A DNA stretch of 64,000 nucleotides, taken from NCBI RefSeq assembly GCF_030053835.1, contig NZ_CP125655.1, positions 2,418,001 through 2,482,000 of the forward strand. Direction: 5' to 3'. Both the position numbers and the translations under genes were made by a program. The first letter of the stretch is position 1, and the number at the start of each line of letters is the position of its first letter. This DNA comes from Cellulomonas sp. ES6. GTDB taxonomy: Bacteria; Actinomycetota; Actinomycetes; Actinomycetales; Cellulomonadaceae. Under the pieces are notes generated by a model. It was given only the letters and a program-made list of their open reading frames with translations. It did no database searches and was not told the DNA's origin. This document shows positions 1 to 6,443 of this stretch, piece after piece.

Positions 1-1
1 C

Positions 2-1015
2 GTCAACGCGGGCGTCGTCGAGGCGGCGGAGCGGCAGGTGCGCGAGGGCGTCACCGCGGACCTCGTGGTGCCCGACCGGCCGGACGTGGCCGACGCCGCC
101 GCCCGCGTCGCCGCCCTCCCGGGCGTGGCCGACGCCGCGGCGACGACGCTCGTGCCCGCGCAGGTCATGGTCGACGAGCCCGACGAGGACCTGCCGTTCC
201 TGGACGCGCTGGGCTGGGAGCCGACCACCCTGCGCACCGTCCCGGCGCAGGCCGGCCTGCTCGACCCGGACGTCCGGGCGGGCGACCTGGCCGGCCTGGC
301 GGACGACGGCACGATCGCGCTGAGCCGCGAGGCGGCCGTCGGCGGCCCCGGGGTGGGCGGGCAGGTGCTGGTCCGGATCGGCGGGCAGGAACGGCAGCTC
401 ACGGTGGTCGCGCTGTACGACCGGGGACTCGGCCTCGGCGACTACCTGGTGGGCGAGCGGGTCGCGGCGGACGCCGCGGCGACCGGAACCGAGACGGCCG
501 GCGGGGCGGTGCTCGTGCGTCTCACCGCTCCCGGCGCGGCACCGGCGGTGCGCGCCGAGCTGGGGGCCGCGGGCCTCGCGGTCACGGACGCCGCCGGCTA
601 CGCGGCCCAGGTGCGGAACGCCGCCGCGGGGGAGCAGGGCCTGTCCACCTGGCTGCTGCTCGCGCTGCTGGCGTTCGTGGCGGTCGCGGCGGCGAACACG
701 CTGGTGCTGCTCGTGCGGTCCCGGGCGCCCGAGCTGGCGCTGCTGCGCCGCACGGGGGCCACCCGCCGGCAGCTGCTCGGCATGGTGACCGTGGAGTCCG
801 GCCTGACCACGCTCACGGCGCTCGCGGTCGGCGTGGCGTGCGTGCTGCCCGCCCTGGTGGGCGTCGGCCAGGGCCTGCTCGGCAGCCCGCTGCCCGTGCT
901 GGACGTCGGCGTGCTCGCGGGGCTGGCCGTCGCCGTGGTGGCGATCGGGGTGGTCGTGCCCGTCGCCGCGGCCGTGCGGGGCGTGCGGGGCGCGACCCCG
1001 GCGGCGCGGGCCTGA
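2..1015 (+). CDS. FtsX/MacB-type ABC transporter permease, 3' part
   Basis: The reading frame is open from base 2, so the 5' end lies outside the window. The visible part has an extracytoplasmic region rich in Ala, Val and Asp (about residues 1-205). It is followed by three hydrophobic segments: one starting TWLLLALLAFVAVAAANTLV, one around a LTALAVGVACVLPALVGV stretch, and a last one before the C-terminus. Between the first two is a short cytoplasmic loop with the LLRRTGATRRQLLGM motif that is typical of FtsX-domain permeases (lipoprotein release, antimicrobial efflux or cell-division roles). The partner ATPase should be upstream. The substrate cannot be told from this fragment. A hairpin terminator follows the stop codon. 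Confidence 0.8.
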   Translation, partial: VNAGVVEAAERQVREGVTADLVVPDRPDVADAAARVAALPGVADAAATTLVPAQVMVDEPDEDLPFLDALGWEPTTLRTVPAQAGLLDPDVRAGDLAGLADDGTIALSREAAVGGPGVGGQVLVRIGGQERQLTVVALYDRGLGLGDYLVGERVAADAAATGTETAGGAVLVRLTAPGAAPAVRAELGAAGLAVTDAAGYAAQVRNAAAGEQGLSTWLLLALLAFVAVAAANTLVLLVRSRAPELALLRRTGATRRQLLGMVTVESGLTTLTALAVGVACVLPALVGVGQGLLGSPLPVLDVGVLAGLAVAVVAIGVVVPVAAAVRGVRGATPAARA

Positions 1016-1065
1016 CCCCGGCTGAGCCACCCGCGCCCGCCCCGGTCTCACCCGCACCCGCCCCG

Positions 1066-1103
1066 CGCCCGGCCGGCGACGCGCACCGCGTCCTGGCCGG
1101 GCG
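1066..1103. terminator. Bidirectional hairpin terminator between convergent genes
   Basis: A 9-bp perfect stem, CGCCCGGCC (1066-1074) with GGCCGGGCG (1095-1103), encloses a second stem GACGCG/CGCGTC with loop CAC. It sits between the FtsX-type gene and the convergent DUF4232 lipoprotein gene, so it can serve both. There is no T-tract, as is usual at this G+C. Confidence 0.6.
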
Positions 1104-1109
1104 TCGTCG

Positions 1110-1814
1110 TCAGCTGCCGGGCTGCAGCGCCTGGACGGTCAGCAGCGTCACGTCGGTGCTCGCGCAGGCCTCGAGGCCGGCGTCGGGGACGTAGAGCGAC
1201 TCGGTGGACCCGGGCGGGTAGACGCGGAACCCGTCGGGCTGCACCGGCGAGCACGACTCGGCGGGGTAGTTCTGCGCGACGGAGACGGTCAGGGGAGCGT
1301 GCGCGGTGCCGCCGGGGTCCAGCGTCACCGTGTCGTGGACGCTCGACCGGTCGAGCGTCGCGGACGCGCCGACCTGCTCGCCGTCCCCGCCGCCGACGAA
1401 CGACACGCCCGGCCAGCCCTGGAGCCAGCAGGCGTCGTCCCCGGTGTTGGTGAGGACGAGGTCGACGTGCCGGCTGCCGGCGGCGGCGTCCTGGTCGGCG
1501 ACGGACAGCTCGAGGTCGCCGGTCGCGCAGCGCGCGAGCTCCAGCCCGTCGCCCGCGCCCTCGTCGCCGGACGAGCCGCCGGGGCCCTCGCCGGCCGTCC
1601 CGCCGCCGGCGTCCGCACCACCGGTCGCGCCCGCGCCGGGCGTCGTGGCGTCGTCGCCGGGGGCCGGCGTGCCGGGCGTCGTGGTGGTGGCGGGCGGCGG
1701 CGCGGTGGGCGCGGCGGTGTCGCCGGAGGACCCGCAGCCGGCGAGCAGGGTCACGAGCCCGGCGGCCAGCGCGGTGGAGGTCAGGACGGTGCGGCGAACA
1801 TGTTGCTGTATCAC
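1110..1814 (-). CDS. DUF4232-type secreted lipoprotein
   Basis: A 234-residue protein with a lipoprotein signal peptide: basic RR, a hydrophobic run, and the lipobox LLAGC with Cys27 as lipidation site. A linker rich in Thr, Pro, Gly and Ala (about 30-90) precedes a globular domain. That domain has the pattern of the actinobacterial DUF4232 family (ARCATGDLELSV..., LTNTGDDACWLQGWPGVSF). The DUF4232 function is unknown; it is an extracellular, membrane-anchored beta-sandwich. The start is a GTG at 1814 that gives a complete signal peptide; no good Shine-Dalgarno site is visible. It stands alone downstream of the LacI gene in the same direction, 44 bp away. Confidence 0.8.
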   Translation of the reverse strand: MIQQHVRRTVLTSTALAAGLVTLLAGCGSSGDTAAPTAPPPATTTTPGTPAPGDDATTPGAGATGGADAGGGTAGEGPGGSSGDEGAGDGLELARCATGDLELSVADQDAAAGSRHVDLVLTNTGDDACWLQGWPGVSFVGGGDGEQVGASATLDRSSVHDTVTLDPGGTAHAPLTVSVAQNYPAESCSPVQPDGFRVYPPGSTESLYVPDAGLEACASTDVTLLTVQALQPGS

Positions 1815-1858
1815 ACAGCCATCTTGCGCTCCCCGCGCCGGGGGCGCAGGTCGGCGGG

Positions 1859-2896
1859 TCAGCGCCGCGGCGCCGTCGTGCCGCGCACCACCAGCGAGGT
1901 GGGCAGCCGCTCGTGCACGGCGCGCCCGCGCGCACCGGGCTGCGTCCCGCCCGGCTCGTCCTGCGCCCCGGCACCGCCGGGCAGCGCGGCGAGCAGCAGC
2001 TGCACGGCCGTGGAGCCGAGCTGCTGGATCTCCTGCCGGACCGTCGTCAGCGGCGGCGTGGTCGAGGCCGACTCCGGGATGTCGTCGAACCCCACGACCG
2101 ACAGCTGGTCCGGCACCCGGACGCCGAGCCGGGCGGCGGCGTCGAGGATGCCCATCGCGGAGACGTCGTTGGCGGCGAACACGGCCGTGGGCGGGTCGGG
2201 CAGGGCGAGCATCGCGGCCGTCGCCTCGTACGCGGCGCCGCGCCGGTACTCCGCGACGTGCATGAGGTCGGCGTCGGGCGTCACGCCGGCGTCCATGAGC
2301 GCCTGGACGTAGCCGGCCTCGCGCAGCGCGGACGACTCCAGGTCGCGGCGGCCGCCGAGGAACCCGATCCGCCGGTGCCCCAGCCCGAGCAGGTGGCGCA
2401 CGGCGAGCATCGCGCCCTCGAGGTTGTCGGAGTCGACCGTCGGCATCGCGCCCGGGCCGGCGTGCGGGTCGACGGCGACCACCGGGACCGGCGCGTCCGG
2501 GTCGACCACGGTGGGCGTCACGAGGATGGCGCCGTCGATCAGCGTGCCGCTCAGCCGCGAGAGGTAGCGGCGCTCCCAGCCGGCCCGTCCGGCGCCCCCG
2601 CCGGTGTAGGCGAGCAGCGCGTAGTCGGTGTGGGCGAGCGCCGCGCCGACGCCCTTGAGGATCTCGGTGGAGAACGGCTCGAACTCCGCGACGAGCACCC
2701 CGACGGCGAACGTGCGGTGCGACCGCATGCCGCGCGCGACGAGGCTCGACTCGTACCCGAGGCGGTCCACGACCTCCTGGACGTGGGTCGCCGTCGCCAG
2801 CGCGATCCCGTCCCTCCCGTTGATCACCTTGGAGACGGTCGCCACGGAGACACCGGCCTCGTGGGCGACGTCCGTGATCGTCACCCGGCGTGCCAT
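1859..2896 (-). CDS. LacI-family transcriptional regulator of the hemicellulose locus
   Basis: A full-length LacI/GalR repressor of about 345 residues. The N-terminal HTH reads VTITDVAHEAGVSVATVSKV, followed by the hinge (SSLVARGMRS) and a periplasmic-binding-protein-like sugar-sensing domain with the usual ending (VVGFDDIPES, then PLTTVRQEI). I place the start at the ATG at 2896 rather than the ATG at 2905. A -10 hexamer TAGGAT (2904-2909) overlaps the upstream ATG and ends 7 nt before 2896, which suggests a leaderless transcript. It is divergent from the sugar-binding protein gene at 3139, with an operator between them, so it probably represses that transporter/hydrolase operon and itself until an oligosaccharide is bound. 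The inducer is unknown; xylo- or cello-oligosaccharides are likely from the neighbours. Confidence 0.92.
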   Translation of the reverse strand: MARRVTITDVAHEAGVSVATVSKVINGRDGIALATATHVQEVVDRLGYESSLVARGMRSHRTFAVGVLVAEFEPFSTEILKGVGAALAHTDYALLAYTGGGAGRAGWERRYLSRLSGTLIDGAILVTPTVVDPDAPVPVVAVDPHAGPGAMPTVDSDNLEGAMLAVRHLLGLGHRRIGFLGGRRDLESSALREAGYVQALMDAGVTPDADLMHVAEYRRGAAYEATAAMLALPDPPTAVFAANDVSAMGILDAAARLGVRVPDQLSVVGFDDIPESASTTPPLTTVRQEIQQLGSTAVQLLLAALPGGAGAQDEPGGTQPGARGRAVHERLPTSLVVRGTTAPRR

Positions 2897-2903
2897 GGCC
2901 GAC

Positions 2904-2933
2904 ATCCTACGGTTGCTAAAACGTTATCGACAA
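2904..2933 (-). promoter_or_regulatory. Predicted leaderless promoter of the LacI gene
   Basis: On the minus strand, TTGTCG (2928-2933) and TAGGAT (2904-2909) are separated by 18 bp. The -10 hexamer ends 7 nt before ATG 2896, so transcription would begin at or next to the start codon. The -35 lies inside the LacI operator, which suggests autorepression. Confidence 0.5.
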
Positions 2934-2938
2934 CGGTT
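2919..2938. promoter_or_regulatory. LacI-family operator
   Basis: AAACGTTATCGACAACGGTT is an imperfect palindrome with 16 of 20 symmetric positions, centred on TCGA with CGTT/AACG arms. This is typical for LacI/GalR sites. It covers the -35 of the LacI gene and touches the -35 (TTGACA, 2937-2942) of the divergent transporter operon. Confidence 0.7.
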
Positions 2939-2966
2939 GACACGGTGGTTTGCCGCCTGCGAGAGT
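2937..2966 (+). promoter_or_regulatory. Predicted promoter of the hemicellulose transporter operon
   Basis: A consensus -35 TTGACA (2937-2942) abuts the LacI operator. The best -10 at 18 bp is only GAGAGT (2961-2966), so the -10 assignment is weak. The 5' leader would be about 165 nt; I see no known riboswitch in it. Confidence 0.4.
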
Positions 2967-3138
2967 CCCTCGTGCAGTCCGGTCAGCGATGACGAGGGAG
3001 GCCCGACGTGAGCACTGGCGCACCAGTCGGCGTCGGCGAGGCCGAAGGGAAGCAGCCGGTGGGCTGACGCCTGGCGGCACATCGGGTCCGACCCACCGGG
3101 GAGGACCTCCGGTCAACTCAACGAAGAGGACAGATCTC

Positions 3139-4440
3139 ATGAAGGCACGCAAGACACTCGCGGTCGCGGCCGCGGTGGTCGTGGGAGCCATGGGCCTGGC
3201 CGCCTGTGGCGGTGGTGACGACTCCGGGTCCAACGACGGGGGCGGTGACGGGAAGGTCGAGCTGACCTTCTGGCACAACTCCACGACCGGTGACGGCAAG
3301 GCGTACTGGGAGGACACGGTCGCCGCGTTCGAGGAGGCCAACCCGAACGTCACGATCACGATCCAGTCCATCCAGAACGAGGACATGGACGGCAAGCTCC
3401 AGACCGCCCTGAACTCCGGCGACGCGCCGGACATCTTCATGGCGCGCGGCGGCGGCAAGCTCGCCGACGTGGTCGAGGCGGGCCAGGCCATGGACCTCAC
3501 CGACAAGCTCACCGACGAGACCAAGTCGGCGCTCGGCGAGGCGTCGCTGTCGGCGTTCTCGATCGACGGCAAGACCTACGGCGTCCCGACGGCCGTCCTC
3601 CCCGGCGGCCTGTACTACAGCAAGGACCTGTTCGAGCAGGCCGGCATCACCGAGACGCCGACCACGATGGACGAGCTGAACGACGCCGTCGACAAGCTCA
3701 AGGCCGCCGGCATCCAGCCGATCGCGCTGGGCGCCAAGGACGCGTGGCCCGCCGCTCACTGGTACTACTTCTTCGCGCTGCGCGAGTGCTCCGCGGACAC
3801 GATGGCCCAGGCCGCCGCGGACATGAGCTTCGACGACGAGTGCTGGACCAAGGCCGGTCAGGACCTGCAGGACTTCGCGGGCACCGAGCCGTTCAACAAC
3901 GGCTTCCTCACCACCTCCGCGCAGCAGGGCGCCGGCTCGTCGGCCGGTCTCGTCGCCAACCACCAGGCCGCCATGGAGCTCATGGGCGCCTGGGACCCGG
4001 GCGTCATCGCCTCGCTGACCCCGGACCAGAAGCCGCTGGCCGACCTCGGCTGGTTCCCCTTCCCGGCGGTCGACGGCGGCAAGGGCGACCCGAGCGCCAT
4101 GATGGGTGGCGTCGACGGCTTCAGCTGCTACGTGGACGCCCCGGCCGAGTGCGCGGACTTCCTGAACTTCGCCGCTCAGAAGGAGTACCAGGAGAACTAC
4201 GCCAAGGCGTTCGTCACCCTGCCGGCGAGCAAGGAGGCGCAGGGCGTCGTCACCGACCCGGCCCTGCAGGACGTCCTCGCGGCCTACAACGACGCGGCCT
4301 ACGTGTCGGTGTGGCTCGACACCCTGTTCGGCCAGAACGTCGGCAACGCGCTGAACACCAGCGTCGTCGACATGCTGGCGGGCAACGGCAGCCCCGACGC
4401 GATCGTCGAGACGGTCAACGCCGCGGCGGCCAAGGAGTAG
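3139..4440 (+). CDS. Sugar ABC transporter, extracellular solute-binding lipoprotein (family 1)
   Basis: A 433-residue CUT1 binding protein. The signal peptide ends in the lipobox GLAAC (Cys23), followed by a Gly/Asp/Ser linker and then the mature start VELTFWHNST. The body has family-1 features (DIFMARGGGKLADVVEAGQ, YGVPTAVLPGGLYYSKDLFE) and many aromatic residues suited to stacking on oligosaccharides. The ATG at 3139 is chosen because AGAGGA lies about 9 nt upstream and the signal peptide begins there; an in-frame extension upstream is not coding-like. It is the first gene of an operon with two permeases, GH3 and GH43. The ligand is inferred to be a xylan- or glucan-derived oligosaccharide. 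No ATPase gene is linked, so a shared MsiK-type ATPase is presumably used. Confidence 0.93.
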   Translation: MKARKTLAVAAAVVVGAMGLAACGGGDDSGSNDGGGDGKVELTFWHNSTTGDGKAYWEDTVAAFEEANPNVTITIQSIQNEDMDGKLQTALNSGDAPDIFMARGGGKLADVVEAGQAMDLTDKLTDETKSALGEASLSAFSIDGKTYGVPTAVLPGGLYYSKDLFEQAGITETPTTMDELNDAVDKLKAAGIQPIALGAKDAWPAAHWYYFFALRECSADTMAQAAADMSFDDECWTKAGQDLQDFAGTEPFNNGFLTTSAQQGAGSSAGLVANHQAAMELMGAWDPGVIASLTPDQKPLADLGWFPFPAVDGGKGDPSAMMGGVDGFSCYVDAPAECADFLNFAAQKEYQENYAKAFVTLPASKEAQGVVTDPALQDVLAAYNDAAYVSVWLDTLFGQNVGNALNTSVVDMLAGNGSPDAIVETVNAAAAKE

Positions 4441-4447
4441 CTGGATC

Positions 4448-5470
4448 ATGAGCGACTCGCAGGGCGTGGGCCCGCTGGTCACGACGTCGCCCGAGGGTCG
4501 CTCGGGTGTCGGGGACGGTGCCGTCACGGCGCCGTCCCCGGCCCCCCGGCCGCGGCGCCGGAAGAGGGGGAGCTGGCGTCAGCGGCTCGAGGTCACCCTC
4601 CTGACCGGCCCCGCCATCCTGATCTTCCTGGCGTTCGTGATCTTCCCGGTCGTCATGGCCGCCTACTACGGGTTCTTCAAGTGGAAGGGCTACGGCCCTC
4701 CGACCGACTTCGTCGGGCTGCAGAACTACCTCACGATCTTCCAGGACCCGACCTTCATCGACGCCCTGCGGCACAACGGCTTCATCGTCGTCATGTCGCT
4801 CGTCATGCAGGGTCCCGCAGCCGTCATCCTGGCGCTGCTGCTCAACCGCAAGATCCGCGGGCGGTCGCTGATCCGCGTGCTGATCTTCGTCCCGTACGTG
4901 ATCTCCGAGGTCATCGTCGGCACCGGCTGGAGCCTCATGCTCCAGACCAGCGGCGCCGTGAACGACCTGCTCGGCAAGATCGGCCTCTCGGGCTGGGCCG
5001 TCGACTGGCTGTCCGACCCGAAGATCGCCATCTGGTCGCTGATGATCATCATCACCTGGAAGTACATCGGCTTCGCGGTGATCCTGTTCCTCGCCGGCCT
5101 GCAGTCGATCCCCGAGGAGCTCCACGAGGCCGCCGCCATCGACGGCGCGTCCTACTGGCAGGCGCAGCGCAGCATCACGCTCCCGCTGCTCGGCCCGACC
5201 ATCCGGATCTGGGCGTTCCTGTCGATCATCGGCTCGCTGCAGCTGTTCGACCTCGTCTACATCATCTGGGGCCAGTACGTGTCCGCCACGGCGGGGACGT
5301 CGACGATGGCCACGTACATGGTGCTCAACGGCCGGAACGCCGGGAACTACGGCTTCGGCAACGCGGTCGCGGTCGTGCTGTTCCTCATCTCGCTGGTCAT
5401 CGCGCTGACCTACCAGCGCTTCGTGCTCCGGCGTGACACCGAGGGCGCGCTCACGGAGAGGAAGAAGTGA
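4448..5470 (+). CDS. Sugar ABC transporter permease, MalF/UgpA type
   Basis: A 340-residue inner-membrane permease with a long basic, disordered N-terminus and about six membrane segments from residue 50 onward. The ATPase-contact EAA loop is visible as EELHEAAAIDGASYW, about residues 220-235. It begins 7 bp after the binding-protein stop and shares one base with the next permease (TGATG), so the two are translationally coupled. With the next gene it forms the heterodimeric channel of a CUT1 oligosaccharide importer. Confidence 0.93.
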   Translation: MSDSQGVGPLVTTSPEGRSGVGDGAVTAPSPAPRPRRRKRGSWRQRLEVTLLTGPAILIFLAFVIFPVVMAAYYGFFKWKGYGPPTDFVGLQNYLTIFQDPTFIDALRHNGFIVVMSLVMQGPAAVILALLLNRKIRGRSLIRVLIFVPYVISEVIVGTGWSLMLQTSGAVNDLLGKIGLSGWAVDWLSDPKIAIWSLMIIITWKYIGFAVILFLAGLQSIPEELHEAAAIDGASYWQAQRSITLPLLGPTIRIWAFLSIIGSLQLFDLVYIIWGQYVSATAGTSTMATYMVLNGRNAGNYGFGNAVAVVLFLISLVIALTYQRFVLRRDTEGALTERKK

Positions 5471-6357
5471 TGGCCGCCACCGCCGTGCAGGCGTCGCCCG
5501 TCGCCGCTCCCGGCCCCGCCCCGCGGCGCCGCGGGAAGTCGCTGGACCGCGTCAACCCGATGGTCTACGTCGTCGCGTGGGCCCTGGTCGGGGTGTGCAT
5601 CGCCCCGGTGCTGTACATCATCCTGGGCGGCCTGCGGACGAACTCGCAGATCACGCAGGACCCGTCGGGCTTCCCCTCGACGTGGGAGTTCGGCAACTAC
5701 GTCGACGTGCTGGGCAGCTCGCTGTTCTGGCAGCAGGCCGGCAACTCCGCGATCACGGCGATCGCGACCACCATCGGCGTGGTCGTGCTCGGGGTGATGG
5801 CCAGCTTCGTGCTCGCCCGGTACGACTTCCTCGGGCGCGGCGCGATGTACTCCCTGTTCGCCGCGGGCCTCATGTTCCCGATGACGGTGGCCATCACGCC
5901 GCTGTACATCATGATCAAGAGCCTCGGCCTCATGAACAGCCTGGCCGGCATCATCCTGCCGCAGATCGCCTTCGCGCTGCCGACGACGATCATCATCCTG
6001 GTGCCGTTCCTGCGGGCCATCCCGAAGGAGCTGGAGGAGGCCGCCGCCATCGACGGCGCGAGCCGGCTCGGGTTCTTCTTCCGGATGGTGGTGCCGCTGT
6101 CCGTGCCGGGCGTCGTCACCGTCGGCATCCTCGCGTTCATCGCGAGCTGGAACAGCTACATGCTGCCGCTGTTCATCCTGAACGACGAGTCCATGTACAC
6201 CCTGCCGCTGGGTGTGCAGTCGTTCGCCTCGCAGTACTCCGTCGACACCGCCCGGGTGCTGGCGTTCACGTCGCTGTCCATGATCCCCGCGCTGATCTTC
6301 TTCTCGCTGTTCGAGCGGCGGATCGTCGGCGGGCTCACCGGCGCCGTCAAGGGCTGA
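5470..6357 (+). CDS. Sugar ABC transporter permease, MalG/UgpE type
   Basis: A 295-residue partner permease with six predicted membrane segments, the EAA loop KELEEAAAIDGASRLG, and the C-terminal IVGGLTGAVKG typical of MalG-type subunits. I start it at the ATG at 5470, which overlaps the TGA of the previous gene and has GAGAGGAAGAAG just upstream; a GTG one codon earlier is also possible. It completes the membrane channel of the transporter whose binding protein is at 3139. A perfect hairpin separates it from the glycosidase gene. Confidence 0.93.
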   Translation: MAATAVQASPVAAPGPAPRRRGKSLDRVNPMVYVVAWALVGVCIAPVLYIILGGLRTNSQITQDPSGFPSTWEFGNYVDVLGSSLFWQQAGNSAITAIATTIGVVVLGVMASFVLARYDFLGRGAMYSLFAAGLMFPMTVAITPLYIMIKSLGLMNSLAGIILPQIAFALPTTIIILVPFLRAIPKELEEAAAIDGASRLGFFFRMVVPLSVPGVVTVGILAFIASWNSYMLPLFILNDESMYTLPLGVQSFASQYSVDTARVLAFTSLSMIPALIFFSLFERRIVGGLTGAVKG

Positions 6358-6362
6358 GGCCA

Positions 6363-6400
6363 CCGGTGCCCCGGCGGCCGCGCGGCTGCCGGGGCACCGG
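6363..6400 (+). terminator. Intra-operon hairpin (partial terminator or mRNA stabiliser)
   Basis: A 13-bp perfect inverted repeat, CCGGTGCCCCGGC (6363-6375) and GCCGGGGCACCGG (6388-6400), encloses 12 nt that can pair further. It lies 5 bp after the second permease and before GH3. No T-tract follows, so it may set transporter:glycosidase stoichiometry rather than end the operon. Confidence 0.55.
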
Positions 6401-6443
6401 GCCCGCCCCCCTCGCACGTCCTTCTCTCTAGGAGCACCTCCGC

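Noticed and set aside
38..1194. Long overlapping frames on both strands across most genes (for example 838-1194 plus, 1048-1974 minus)
   Set aside because: At this G+C most wrong frames stay open. Their Arg/Gly/Pro/Ala-rich composition, lack of domains and overlap with clear genes mark them as shadows.
3031..3138. Coding extension of the first sugar-binding protein upstream of 3139
   Set aside because: The extension is Arg/Gly-rich and would bury the lipoprotein signal peptide inside the protein; the ATG at 3139 has its own ribosome site.
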